Shown here in pieces: positions 11,617 to 23,994 of a stretch of 64,000 nucleotides of DNA. Origin of the DNA: Berberis thunbergii. Lineage: Eukaryota > Streptophyta > Magnoliopsida > Ranunculales > Berberidaceae. Position 1 is the stretch's first letter. Every line of letters begins with the position of its first letter. Position numbers and translations under genes: made by a program. The notes beneath the pieces were generated by a model. It worked only from the letters and a program-made list of their open reading frames with translations. It had not been told where the DNA came from and did not search any database. The stretch spans positions 434,001-498,000 of the forward strand of contig QNQO01000686.1 in the NCBI GenBank assembly GCA_003290165.1, in the 5' to 3' direction.

Positions 11617-12311
11617 GGTTGTTAGCTAGTGTGGGACCTAGATTCATAAGGGTATGGCTGTGTGGCGGTGGTGGCTGTGAAACTTAATTGAAAAAAGAAA
11701 AAAAAAATTAATAAGGAATAACGGAGTTGAGAGGTCATGGGTTTGATTCTAAAGGAGTAACTAAAATGAGCACTAAGAAAAATTTCGACTAAAAACATTG
11801 TAAACCCTAAAAAAACATAGCGTTTTACTGGTTTAGGAGAAGGGTTTTCAAATGTTAGTACAACAAACCCATTTAGCCCTCAAAATATAATCAAACAAAT
11901 TACTATTTATAACAAATTTGTATGCAACTTTGTAATTTGCATGATCTACTTAGGGGCCTAAACTCAATCTTTTAAGGTACTTTTTTTGTCATCGTGTCTC
12001 ATGGTTCTTTAAAAAACAGAGTTGGAAAAGGGTGAGATGGAATGAATACAAGAGCTTTTCCTAGTAGCTTCCCACCACATGGGCTCATATGTTTTATGTG
12101 CTGGGGTTGGGTGAAACAGGTAGTGCTAGCGGAGCCCATAAATAGTAACGAAAGCCCACACACCCACAGATATAACACTAAACACAATCTTCTCTTTTCA
12201 ATTTAAAATTGAATATTAAATTCTAGCAGCAGACATGAAACCACTTTCCCCAACATATTATATTTCCCACCAATACATTAAAGCCAACACATTAAAGCCA
12301 AGCAATGCTAC
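11617..12311. other. Non-coding interval
   Basis: AT-rich DNA without a recognisable gene. A 62-codon ORF at 11999-12187 (minus) shows no domain. Confidence 0.45.
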
Positions 12312-12460
12312 ATGGCAAGGAAACGAGCGAGGGGAGTGAGGTGGAAGGGTGGATCATTCACCTACTTCAGGATGTGCCGTCAATTTTTGTGTGTGCATCC
12401 CGAAGCGAGTGAACAGTCCATCCCCCTCCACCTCACTCCCCTCGCTCGTTTCCTCGCCAT
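12312..12460. mobile_element. Fold-back (snap-back) element, about 150 bp
   Basis: Two arms of nearly 50 bp form an inverted repeat around a loop of about 45 bp. The arm begins ATGGCAAGGAAACGAGCGAG. The right edge plus flank, TTTCCTCGCCATTTAGAA, recurs at 49038-49055, so this end belongs to a dispersed repeat. Target duplication is not clear. Confidence 0.65.
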
Positions 12461-13329
12461 TTAGAATTTCTGATTTCGTTTTTACCAAACTTCATTAGCT
12501 GTGAACCCTGGTGATACCAAGTTGCTTACAGTATCTCTGTTAATTATACCATGGAACATGTAAAAATGTCACTGAGCACAATTGCTTTATCATGGCCACG
12601 ATATTCAATTACAAAGTAAGCGATATAATAATAAATCATCTTTGTGGATGATTTGATTCATCATAAATTTCATATTTGTGACACAACACAACACAACAGT
12701 TACCGAAGTTCAAGTCTTTTTAATCTTTTGATCCTTTGTTCACATTTCATCTTTTTAAATAAAACAATAAATTCAAGACACTGCATAAACAATTTGGTTT
12801 TCTCCAATAGCTGATGAAGATTTCTACTCTTTATATATGCAAATTTAAGTGTCTTTATGAATGAATAAAAGTAAACTCCATCTATATGATATATTTATAT
12901 AAAGTTTTCATAAAGATTCTATGTGAATGGATGATAAGAAATTGTTTCATAAGAATTCAATTAATTTTTTTTCTTTATCATGCGTACAGATACGAAATGG
13001 ACGATAAGAAATGGTACAGATCAATATGATTTTTTTTCTTTATCATGCGTTATTCTCTTCATAAGAATTCAATTAATTGGTATCATGCATATGGTGGCAA
13101 CACATAACTCGAAATTTGTCGATGGTTGCACCTCACAATGTTACAAATCCTATCATATAAAAACATGTAAATACAGATTCATTCTACCTGAAAAAAGTGG
13201 CAATGCTTAAAATAAGAAATTCTCTTAAATCATGTACTGGAAATGGAATAGGCTAAATAAATAATCAGCTTCATTTTTTCTTAAAGCATAGAGCATTTAT
13301 ATTAAATATAACGGTTACCGATAAGTTGT

Positions 13330-13640
13330 CCTCTTACTGTTGCAAGAGAGTGAGCCTCAACATTGAGTTCTCTGAAAATATAATTACAAAACTAGTCACA
13401 CTGAGTACAAAGGAGGCGATTAATAATGGGACATCACATCCAGTTCATGGTTGTCCTTTGCTCGAGCTTGTCTTCGTGCAAAATTATGTTGAGCAAGCTT
13501 GAGTCGCCCAAAAGAAAACTCTTCTTTCACTGACGTTCCTGGATTAACAAAAATGCAGCCTCTGCTGCAAGACATTCCGCCATTATGCTATCACGGACCT
13601 TCCTTGAAAGAGGACATGCTACTCGTGCCAAAACTTTGAT
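13330..13640 (-). pseudogene. RNase H-like (RVT_3 type) relic, possibly LINE-derived
   Basis: Read on the minus strand with stops, it gives VRDSIMAECLAAEAA, then LLGDSSLLN and FRELNVEAHSLA. These correspond to the alpha-helix, the (E)GDS strand and the REAN-x-AH-x-LA end of plant RNase H domains of the RVT_3 family, common at the 3' end of LINE elements. At least two stops and the lack of an adjoining RT make it a fragment. Confidence 0.5.
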
Positions 13641-13786
13641 AAGGATCGTCACTACAAAAATCTCTAGTATTGCTCCCTGTTTAGGAATATCAAAAAAACT
13701 AACATCATAAGTGACAATAATTGTAGCTGGATCTAAAGTAACACTTGGAGCATGAAAATAATCAGCTTCATCGTCTTTTAATGTTT

Positions 13787-14336
13787 TGATGATACATCAA
13801 AAAAGACCAATCATCACAGCTGTACACGTGGCATAAAGTTCTATCATGAGAACACAACGCTCGATCCATTGGGCCATCTCACAAAGCCCAGAGGGATTGA
13901 GGCCAATTATGGAGGCCCAAACTATGCCCATCTCTAAGGAGGCGTAAGCAGGATCCAAATTTAGGCCCAGACAAATCAAAGCCCAAACCCAAGCCCGTTA
14001 CACGTTCTCTCATAAAAAATAAGAACGTTGCACCAAGAAATAACTGTGGAGGGACCTACGCCTCCACGAACTTATCTCCATTAAAGAGGAGATTGTTACA
14101 GAAACATTTCATTCCATTGCGCCTCATATGCTTATGTCACGTAGAAAGTTAATGTAAATGGAACATTCAACAAAAGTATGCAATTTTAAATGAGTTTTGT
14201 CTAGATTTACTTCATCCTTCCAACATAGTTACTGATTTAAGGATCAGGGTGCCTTTGACCACCAAAAAAGTGGTCATTGACAGTCTAACAGTGGTTTTGC
14301 ATATCAAACTCACAGGAGAACAATTTAGATGCATCA
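13787..14336 (+). repeat. 5' LTR of Tat-1
   Basis: It begins TGATGATACATC and ends GCATCA, obeying the TG...CA rule. Shared blocks with the 3' LTR include ATCATCAC-GCTGTACACGTGG and TAAGGAGGCGT. About 550 bp against 567 bp for the 3' copy, with many substitutions, so the insertion is old. A TTTGGCGTTGTCC sequence follows and resembles a decayed tRNA-Asp-type primer site (TGGCGCCGTTGCC). Confidence 0.85.
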
Positions 14337-14559
14337 ATTTGGCGTTGTCCATGAGAAACAAAGAGTTTCCTTTTTTTCCTAAAAATAAGATTCAATGACA
14401 AAGCTCACGCAATCTGATTGAAGATTAATGGAGTACTTCACAAATCTTCGGTCCGACGATAATAGATACAACATGTCGTCTAGTACTGATCCAAAGACAA
14501 CCATCGAGACAACCATACCTGCTGGCAGAAAACTCTAGCAGGTAACAGTTCAAACGTCG

Positions 14560-15040
14560 CTAACATCATGGGGAATTCCCTCGAATCCTCGAGTAGAAAT
14601 GCTTATGGCTCAGATGGACAACGTGATTGAAATGATTAATAAGATCATTAGAAACTTACAAGGCATCAACTTTCAAGAAGAAATCATCCAACTTAAGAAA
14701 CATCGGGCTAATGATAGCTCCAAATGCTATCAAGGAACGCCCAAAAGTCTACAATTGGAGAAGCCCAAGTATGATAGGGCATTCTCGGCTTTGACAACAA
14801 GTCGAAGCGAGATTCTTGAAGTGATGGCAAGAAGAGAAGATGTCAAATGGTTGTCACAGATGAGGGAAAACCTAGATAAGCAGAACAAGGGCAAATATTG
14901 TTTCTTGTACAACAACTACGGCCACGATATCGAAGATTGTAGCAGCCTAAGAGAAGAAATTGAATGCCATATCAAACAAGGACACCTCAAAGAATTCGCC
15001 AAACTCGGGGACAAAACAACCGTTCCAAATGAGTAAGTGA
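14560..15040 (+). pseudogene. Tat-1 gag C-terminal region
   Basis: The block at 14599-15036 reads KYDRAFSALTTSRSEIL and, further on, KGKYCFLYNNYGHDIEDC followed by LREEIECHIKQGHLKEF. This matches the Tat gag pattern (YC-FH--HGH-TEDC--L---IE-LI--G-L--F). The first His of the knuckle-like motif appears to be Tyr. The N-terminal gag is not recognisable. Confidence 0.7.
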
Positions 15041-15209
15041 GGGAAACAATCTACGTTTTGCATGACACAGACGGAGAAAATGAGCAATCCAATCGATCCA
15101 GAAAGCACATAGTCAGGGACTTATGCACAAAGATAAGATTCCAGGAACCATCCGCATAGCGTGCAAAGACAATGAAAATGACTCTAACCTTCTTAAACGA
15201 GGATACTGA

Positions 15210-15570
15210 TGGAGTTATTTTCCACACAATGATGCTTTAGTGATTTCAGTCATGATAGAAAAATGGAAAATGAAAAGGGTATTGATCGACACCGGAAGCT
15301 CGACAAATCTATTATACCTAACAGTTTTCTGAAGGATGCAGTTCACTACTGAGATGTTTTCACCAAGCGAGCAGTCTATGGTAGGTTTTAGTGGAGAGCA
15401 ATGTAACCCACTAAGAATGATCCGACTACCAGTCAAAGCAGGAGAATTAAGAAAGCAACGAGTGCTAATGAAAGACTTTCTCGTCGTCGACGCTCATGCG
15501 ACATGCAACATGCTGCTCGAGAGACCATGGATACACAATATGGGTGCAGTATTCTCCACTATGTACTAAT
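15210..15570 (+). pseudogene. Tat-1 aspartic protease
   Basis: Retropepsin with active site LIDTGSSTNLLYL at 15284-15322 and a downstream NMLLERPWIH block near 15507-15535. A stop follows TVF, splitting the domain. The closest relative in the window is the protease of Tat-2 at 54312-54716, which retains VDTGSSANLL. Confidence 0.8.
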
Positions 15571-15710
15571 GTGTGAAGTACCACACCGACAATGGCGTTG
15601 GAAGAATAAAAGGGGTCCAAGAGTGTCATTTTGATGCTATAAAGACTCCTCACAAATAGCAATTATCGCAATGACTGGAAGAGTTTTCGTAGCGATCTGA
15701 TGAAACAAGT

Positions 15711-16700
15711 TTGGATTCTCCAAACGACAATGCGGTTCCAACCAGCCCTCGAGATCGACCCAACACCGAGCAACCAGAAAAAGAAACAGTTGAGGTTTAT
15801 TTAGACAAAGAAGCTAAAATGATAGTCCGAATAGGCATAAAAATCCAACCTGAACTCGCCACGAAGCTGATCCAATTGCTAAAAGATAACCAAGACATTT
15901 TTTAATGGACAATGAAAGGCATGGTGGGAATAAATACATCAATCATTTTCCACAAATTGCAAGTGAATCTAGAGAAGAAACTGGTTAGACAAAAAAAAAG
16001 ACTGGTGGCTTGGGAGCGCAATCAGGCGAGAAGCTGATTATCTGGATTGGATGACGAGCATGGTACTAAATAGGAAGAATAATGAAAAATGGAGGGTGTG
16101 CGTGGATTACACTGACTTAACTAAGGCTTGTCCCAAATACAGATTCTCACTTTCACGAATAGACCAAATAGTTGACGCAACCGTCAGGCATGAGATGTTG
16201 AGCTTGATGGATGCATACTTCAGGTATAACCAAATACAAATGTCCCCCCCCCCCCCCCCGACCAAGAAAAAAATATCTTTCATAATGGAAGGGGGATGCA
16301 CTGTTATCGAGTAATGTCGTTCGGCTTGAAGAACGCAGGAACAACATACCAATGACTAGTAAACATGATGTTTAGAGAATATGCCATGTTGCGAAAAGCT
16401 CACGCAGAACATACCATGTTACGGACCTCAAACAGGCTTTTGCCCAACTTAAAAAATACAATATGAAGCTCAACCCAGATAAGTGAACCTTTGCGTGGAA
16501 TTAAGGAAGTTCCTTGGGTATATGTCAACCAGCGAGGAATTGAAGTCAATCCAAAACAGATACAAACGCTTCTCAACATTTAATCGCCAACAAACATGAA
16601 AAGGTGTTCAAAGTCTTAACGAGGGGATAACAGCTCTAAAAAGATTTATTTCCAGATCAGATAAGTGTTTGCATTTTTTCAAAATCTTGAAGGGGAACAA
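15711..16700 (+). pseudogene. Tat-1 reverse transcriptase, active site lost
   Basis: The blocks WRVCVDYTDLTKACPK, FSLSRIDQIVDATV and LMDAYFRYNQIQM are clear (16080-16240). A run of 16 C residues then replaces the codons around the PP-D-EK position. The YVDD box expected near 16390 is missing: the sequence passes from FRE straight to a decayed SHAEH block. Further stops occur downstream. Confidence 0.8.
16244..16259. repeat. Poly-C tract of 16 bp
   Basis: A C16 homopolymer inside the RT region. The related copy Tat-2 has ACCCTCCTGAC at this place, so the tract arose by conversion or expansion in Tat-1, or is an assembly or sequencing artefact. Confidence 0.8.
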
Positions 16701-16799
16701 GACATTCAATGAAATTACGAATGCGAAAGAGTCTTCCAAAACCTTAAGACATACATGAGAAGTATGAAGCTACTAACAAAACTAAGCATAGAGAAACAC

Positions 16800-17210
16800 T
16801 GTATCTGTACCTATATGTGTCCAATCACGCAATGAGTTTAGCACTGATACAAAGAGAAAAAAATGTGCAGAAATCGGTGTACTACATCAGCAAAACACTC
16901 ACAGATGTAGAAATCAATTATCCGACCCTAAAGAAACTGGCACTCGCTCTGATTGTGTCGTTAAGGAAATTGCGATCGTACTTACAGGCACATCCGATCA
17001 CGATCATGACCGAACAACTACTTCAGTCAGTATTACACAAGCCAGACATATCAAGAAGAATGGTAAAATGGGCAATAGAACTCGGACAATTTGACATTAC
17101 TTATGCCCCTAGAACTGCTATCAAAGCTCAAACATTAGAAAATTTTATCGCCAAGCTCACAGGAAGCAACAACCAACCCGGGGATAAGGAAAACAAAACA
17201 GAACAGCCTG
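16800..17210 (+). pseudogene. Tat-1 RNase H (Ty3 type)
   Basis: Recognised by SVYYISKTLTDVEINYP and KLALALIVSLRKLRSYLQAH, the usual Ty3 RNase H end, then KWAIELGQFDITYAPR. It is open from 16817 to 17308. Confidence 0.8.
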
Positions 17211-17219
17211 AACCAATCG

Positions 17220-17640
17220 TTGAAGGATGGATCATCAAAGATGCAGTCATCGATTCTCCCAAGAGGCCACAATTACCGCGAGATCATCCATTGCGATGGG
17301 GCATCTAACGAGGCAAGAAGCAGAATCGGAATAGTCTTATACAATTCGGAAGGCATTGCATTGGAAAAAGCGATAAAATTGAGTTTTGAAGCCTCTAATA
17401 ATGAAGCCGAATACGAAGCTGTGATAGCAGGATTACAGTTAGCAAAACACCTGGAAATAAGGGACACTAACGTCTTTACGAACTCTAGCTGGTGGTAAAT
17501 CAACTAAACGACGAGTTTCAAGTGAAAGATGCTTGAATGAAAGCCTAACACCAGAAAATCACAGAACTCATAGAAAGCTTTTAAAAATCCACTATCCGAC
17601 AATGAGTAGGAGCAGAAACAAAAAAGCAAATGAGTTAACT
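17220..17640 (+). pseudogene. Tat-1 archaeal-type RNase H
   Basis: The second RNase H, typical of the Tat lineage, starts at HCDGASNEARSRIGIVLYN, with ASNNEAEYEAVIAGLQLA as the second motif and NVFTNS where DSxLVV is expected. It is broken by a frameshift near 17490, after which the frame resumes as VNQLNDEFQVKDA. Confidence 0.8.
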
Positions 17641-17699
17641 AAGAAACCTCAGCAATAAAAGGACAACAACAATCCACTCATAATGACACAAGGTAGCCC

Positions 17700-18245
17700 T
17701 ATACTGGAAAAATCAATCATAAGAAGCATGCGTCGTAAACCAAGGTGTTGATTGGATGACTCGAATCCTATCATACATTTTAAATGGGGAACTCCCAACA
17801 GATAAGATGGAAGCCAGAAAACTACAAAATCGGGCAACGAGATATACAATGGTAAATGACAGACTATACAGGAGATCTGCCACGAACCCATTATTAAGAT
17901 GCCTTACACCAGGAGATGTCGAATACGTCCTAGAGGAAATATACCACGGTACATGCGGGAATTACCCGAGAGGAAGAACATTGGCCCATAAAACTCTCAC
18001 GTTAGGGTATTACACTATTACTGGCCATCAATGCAGGCGGATGTTTAGAGGCTAGTTCGTAAATGTGACAAATGCCAAATATTCACCCCATACACTCACA
18101 TGTCGAGACAAAAACAACCTCTGGTTGTTCGTACAATGGGGAATGGACATCGTAGGACTACTCCCAGACTCTGACAAAAAATACGTTTCTCCTTGTAGCA
18201 GCAGATTACTTCACCAAATGAGTAGAAGTGGAATCCTTCACAAAG
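17700..18245 (+). pseudogene. Tat-1 integrase, 5' part
   Basis: Zinc-binding N-terminus and start of the catalytic core: YHGTCGNYPRGRTLAHKTL (with C where the second H is expected), KCDKCQ-like and WGMDIVG. The core is interrupted by the insertion at 18251 and resumes at 22866. Confidence 0.8.
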
Positions 18246-18659
18246 ATAGGTGTCACGCCCCAATTTTCAAAGAAAACGAAAATCCCAAAATCCACATAGG
18301 ATTATCCGTTTCCCCAAAACTCGGGACATGAAATTCAATAACAGTAGAAACATTTAGCAGCAACAACAACGTAAACATGATGTAATTACTTAAACAAGGA
18401 AAAACTCTAACCAGGAAAGACTGACGTTGCTAGCCCCACTAGCGAAACTCCAATAACATTGCTCAAAAGTTTCTAAACCTGAAAGGCTTATCGGCTACAT
18501 TCCCAAAGGAATGTACCCAAGAAGAAAAAGCTCACTTGGGTCAACAATAAAGCTGGTGTGAGTAATCTTCATCCCAAAATCAATAAATTCGCACGTGAAC
18601 GTGTTAACATCAAAATAAGCACAAGTAGTAAACAACCACACCAACAGGTAGTTCCTCAA

Positions 18660-18745
18660 TGAAGCAAATGTGTCATGCAAGAAAGCACAGTTCAAAGAAT
18701 TTAGTTCCTCAACGAGGCAATCATATTTAGTTCATCAATGAGGCA
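18660..18745. repeat. Short tandem motif in the 4.6-kb insertion
   Basis: Three variants of TAGTTCCTCAATGAGGCA occur at about 18650, 18702 and 18728. Confidence 0.55.
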
Positions 18746-19031
18746 ATCACGTTATCATCCCAATTAAGTAAATATGCATTTACTTGTACTTACACTATAG
18801 AAGTTGACTATGGCAAGTCTGACCTGAAGAAATATTAGTGGACTTGCCATCCTGCATGAAAATGGTTTGAAACAGTATAAACGTAATTTATTAATTAAAC
18901 AATTGTCTTCGTACAATATTTGACTTACGCATATTATTCATTTTTAACAGATTGATTACTTAGACGATACCACATTCGCACCACCTCCGTGCCGAACATA
19001 CATGCCCGTATGCCTATCTCATATAAAGGAG

Positions 19032-19320
19032 GACTTCTTCGTCATCCATGCCCAAGTGGGGAGACATCGCATACATGCATGCATCACTGGATACTCCTAA
19101 CTATATGAGTAACAAAAGCCACTTTCAGACTACTTCTTCGTCATCCATGCCCAAGTGGAAAGACATTTTTTACGGAAAAATATCAAAGCCTATCTTAAGC
19201 ATAAAAATCTACCTCATTTTCGCAAGACTAACCTGAAGGTTATTTTAGTTTCTCTATAAGAAATAAGCTTCCCACCTTCGCAAGACAACCCACAGGTTAT
19301 TTAGTTTCTCTAGTAAGAGA
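19032..19320. repeat. Direct repeat pairs in the 4.6-kb insertion
   Basis: ACTTCTTCGTCATCCATGCC starts at 19033 and again at 19132, 99 bp apart. A second pair built on TTCGCAAGAC and GTTTCTCTA occurs at about 19216-19260 and 19277-19320. Confidence 0.65.
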
Positions 19321-22300
19321 GAAGAAATAATAAACAAAAAGAGGTGTGGTAATTCTAAGTGATACAATTCCAGGTGTTTAAATTTTCAAAAGTCAAAGTT
19401 TATCAATATCATTTATTTTTTATATTTTGAATTTCCTTCACAATGACATTTTGTCATTCATAACTAAATCCACCCATTCTTTTGGGGAAGCATAGCATTT
19501 GACTCATTGCCAAATCATAAACAATCTCATCAGCATATCCTTCCATTGTTTTGGGGCAACCTACATTTTTCATATATAAACTTTCTGTAACAAAAAGAGG
19601 ATCAAAGCCCAGTCAATGCAATGCAAGGAATTTAGGCTCCTTTACAAGTCAATTAACATAAGAATACAATTATTTAAATTGATCTCATCAAAATATAAGT
19701 TTTCACAAATTAATTCCTCAAACATAATTCAATCAGAGTTTCCTTCGCAAACAATTACTTAGAATGAGGTAGATCCAAATTTTTTTATAAAGTAAATGCA
19801 AAAGTATCTCAAGAACATGCATGATCGAAACATTAAACATGAAAGTAAAACTATAGACAATAATCCAAGACAATTCAGTAAATATTTATCCCCAGTAAGT
19901 GAAAGATTGACAAGTAAACAATTGTATTTGGGCTAAAGCTAGTCCCATGCCTCAGTTGAGTATTATTGCATTGTCCACTTACAGACAATATGTTCCTTCC
20001 TCATTTTCAATAAAGTTGTTCCTAAATCAGATCTTGTCATTCCTTGTTGTCATACTCAAGAAACCATAGAATGACAAATAGCTAAGAATAATAACTCTTT
20101 TCTGTAATTTTTGATCCCCATGAAAACCACAATTTAATGCTAATTAGTTTGATTCACATCATGTGAACTCCACATTTTAATGTTAATTGGTCAGACCCAC
20201 ATCATACATTCAACTACTAAACTTTGGTTTAAAACATATGCAAGAACTAGCCAATATTTGTTTAACAAATGCACAACACACTATTAAATCAGTTTTGATG
20301 ATTTCAGAAATTATTATCCTGATGCACATCTACAATTCACCATACAAATACTAACTAATCGTGTATGGCAAAAGATGGTCCTATGAAGTTTCACTCTGAT
20401 CTGTGACATCACAACCCACACAGAGATGAAAGAAGGCTTAGATCGAAACCCAAGATTTTAAAGAAGAGTAGAACTCACAATCCAAGATACCCAATAGAAA
20501 TAAAGAGCAACAATAAACCAAAATCCTCACAAAGAATTAATGGGAACTAACAAACCCATTACTAGAACAACAAGTGCAACAATGGCGCCAGGAATGAACA
20601 AGAAAGCAAGTTAGAAAAATAGGGAGAGATCTCACCTTCAATTCCAGAGTGGAAGATGCTTAATCTGATTTGATTCCCACACCACGCAAACTTGCAACCG
20701 CAAATTAACCCACGACGCAGAAAGCACATCATCTCGCTTGTGATCTCCCACACAATAGATTGCCCGCAAAGTAGAGTCCCTATCCCACAATCCTCCATAA
20801 AAACATTCCGGTCTTTAAAAGTATTCCCTCATGGTTCCTTTCAGCATTTAAGAATACTGTAATGCAATCCCTTCTACCATGAACTCTGTGTCTATACCCA
20901 TATATTTGCTTGATTTGAAGCTTTCTCATTCTGGAAGTCTAACACATGGAAGCCTTTTCATACATGAGAAAGTAAGAAGACCATCTTACCAAGCCGATTT
21001 TCTTTCAGACAACTACTACTCAATTTATGGATCAAACTCTATCCCACCAAATGAGAAATCTCATGTCCTCAAAGGGACCATTGATTTAATTGAACCTCAC
21101 GCACCACCATTAGCAACATCCTCGAAGTAAGAAACTTCTTGATCCCGAAATAACAGCTATAATGCTATTAACATCATCCAAAGGACTCAAGTAGAACATG
21201 AAGGTACAGAAATTACCACAGAGATTCTAATGGTGCTATGTCACCAGAGGATGAACCTAGTACAATAGCCAACAATCGATTACACCCTAGTTCTGTTGGC
21301 TAATAGCTTAATACAACAAGGAAGAGGCGAAAGAAATATAAGCCTCACATCACTGGACTGCTAAGAAGTCTGAATGAAGAATTCCAAACAAGGCAACACT
21401 TGAGATCTCTTAGTTATGATATGAGATTCTAGCAGCCCTATCAACATTACCCAACACACATGACCAATCAAAGCAAGTGAACTCTTCTCAGTTCCGATAG
21501 ATACCATCTAATGGAAACATAGAAATGCAAGAACACAAAGAGGGATGATGAGATAGTTTTATGTGACCATGCTTAAAGCTGAATAGCCCAAACTTTTATA
21601 ACTCAATTACAAATTTAAAAGTGAATTTTCCTTGCACCTGCTAATTTTTCTTTTACAATTATGATGTACAAGTCCTAGAGAAAGGGTACAACAAATAATT
21701 CATTAAACGAAAACAGAAAAACAACATATCCTATATTAGAACCAAAATTGTATAATAATAACATAACCCATACAATTCATAAAAACAACACAAAGAATAA
21801 GCACTAATTTGGTGAAATCAAAGACTTGTAAATGAGAATAAAAATCAGAGAAAGGTGAAGATCTCTAAATTTCTCTGAAATCACAGTAAAAGTGAAGGAG
21901 ATGAAGAAACTCACAAAAATTACAAATCGCAAAGGATTTGCGCAGCAAACGCAATCATCCCACATCATCTCCTCTCCTACTCGCAATCAGTGGTGGTTTT
22001 CTCTGCCTCGAGGTAAATCTAACCGTTGGATGAACTCGAAATAAAACAATAACTTTTCTATCGATGTTTTAAAATTACGGATTAAATTTGAAATCATTTT
22101 CAATACGGAAAGATTTTGATCCACTGCAAAACTTTATACTGCGCAAAGTTGTTTTCTATTACTAAATTTAACAAAATCTTAGTTATCTTTTAATTCAACT
22201 ATTTTTCACGAAAATTATAATACAATAATCCATGAATTTATAGATTTATTTATGTATTAAAATCTAACCCGAAATTCATGGATTTATATATCTAAAGAGA

Positions 22301-22865
22301 ACTATAGAATTAAGAACATTTATTTCTACTAATATTCGATAATTCTACCAATACATATCTAACAAAATATAATATAAGAGTGAGAACAATCACTATTTTT
22401 TTTGTTTTAAAAAAAATCATATTCATAGAAACTAAATTTCAATTATATCCAAAGATTATATACTAAATCTTTATAATAAAGAGAATGAAGAAAACTAATA
22501 GAATTTTTATAAAGAGAAGGAAGTAAAAGTCTCACATTTTACTTTTCTCTTCCTTTCCTTTTTTCTTTATTCCTTTTTTCATTCTCGTTATTTATCTTTC
22601 TTTTTTTTTGACATATTTTTTTTGGTCGGCTGGGAGAACCAAACCTCTATTTAACCAACCTAAAGATAAAACCCTACAAGGTTAAGGTTTGCACAAGGTT
22701 ATAGTGACACCCCCTTATTTATTTATTTAGTTATTATATGACTCAACTTCAAATTTAATGAAATTCTAAAATTTTGAAATTTAAATTCAATTAAATATAA
22801 CTCTATTTTATTTAATTTAAAATAAAATAAATTATCTTTATGAAATTTAGGGGTGTTACAATAGG

Positions 22866-23595
22866 GGAAACACAAGTCGAGAAATTTCTTTGGAGAGACA
22901 TAATATGTAGATTTGGAATCCCAAGAGTAATCGTTACAGACAATGCGAAGTAGTTTGAAGACAAAATGGTTAGGGAGCTATGCAAGAGCATAAAAATTCA
23001 ACAACATTTCTTGGCGTCAGCTCACCCACAAGCAAACAGGCAAGCTGAAGTCACTAAAAGAACGATTTTGGAGGCAATCAAAAGAACATTTGAGGCAGCG
23101 AAAGGACTATGGATGTCTGAATTTTTTGGTGTCCTTTAGGCATGTAGGACAACAAACGAACTCCAATAGGAGAAATAACTTTCACACTCGCTTACGGGTC
23201 TAAAGTGATGATACCTGTGGAAGTCGGAATGCCAACATTTCGAAGCGAATAATTTCGTGCTAAGGACAACGTCGAAGCATTAAGAGTCGGGTTGGACCTC
23301 CTCGAAGAAAAATGAAAAACAACCTCGATTAAAACAACAACATACCAATAACGCATGGTGGGGTGCTATAACAAGAAGGTACAGATCCAAAACTTCAACG
23401 TCGGAGACTGGGTGTTACGAAAAGTCCAACTAAAAACAAAAGAGCACCGCGCAGACAAACTTAACCCAAACTGGGAAGGACCCTATCGATTAACAAAAAT
23501 CAACAAACCATAAACATATTGGTTGGAAGACAAAGATGGCAAAATGATACCTCGACCATGGAATGTAGAGCATTTGAAAATATATTATCAATAAA
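22866..23595 (+). pseudogene. Tat-1 integrase, 3' part
   Basis: Continuation of the core: RFGIPRVIVTDNAK, then QQHFLASAHPQAN and the C-terminal block LNPNWEGPYR, ending with VEHLKIYYQ. Stops occur at several places, for example after TDNAK and in EFFGVL*A. Splicing out the insertion and one ATAGG restores the order of motifs. Confidence 0.8.
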
Positions 23596-23994
23596 ATCTT
23601 TCGCTCTCAATTTCGAAACAACCAATTATGATCAGGACAAAACGTCAGATTAAAAACAGACTCGAGAGAATATTCAACACGACTAGAGTATCGAGCAAAC
23701 AAATATATTGGATGAACGAGTCAGACATACAAACTTCTGGCCTGATCAACCATGAAGTAATAAAGTTTCAGGCGTCAACTGTAAAGTACGACATCGTAAT
23801 CCGAATGAGAAATAAGATTCTGTAAACTAAAGCTTCCATACGACTAGAATGTCGAGTATCGAAGCCACTCACGAAAATCCGGACGACTGAAGTCGAAAAC
23901 TTCCTATAAATGTCGTAAAAGCTAAACAAGCTAGACATATGGGACACGAAAATGTGAAATAACAAATTTTCCATTTATCTTCTTTAAAAGGAGA

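Larger units (their letters stand above)
18251..22860 (-). mobile_element. LTR-type insertion of 4610 bp, solo-LTR candidate
   Basis: It splits the Tat-1 integrase. The termini are TGTCACGCCCC and, inverted, TGTAACACCCC, and a perfect 5-bp duplication ATAGG flanks it (18246-18250 and 22861-22865). TG...CA ends plus a 5-bp duplication indicate an LTR retrotransposon. I see no gag-pol and no second internal copy of either end, so a single very long LTR left by recombination is the simplest reading. TGTAACACCCC on the minus strand resembles Tekay/Del LTR starts, hence the strand; that assignment is inference. Short ORFs inside have no domains. A non-coding LARD with diverged LTRs is the alternative. 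Confidence 0.7.

Noticed and set aside
20562..20798. A gene in the 4.6-kb insertion
   Set aside because: Short Cys/Ile-rich frame with no domain and no neighbours or splice context that support it.
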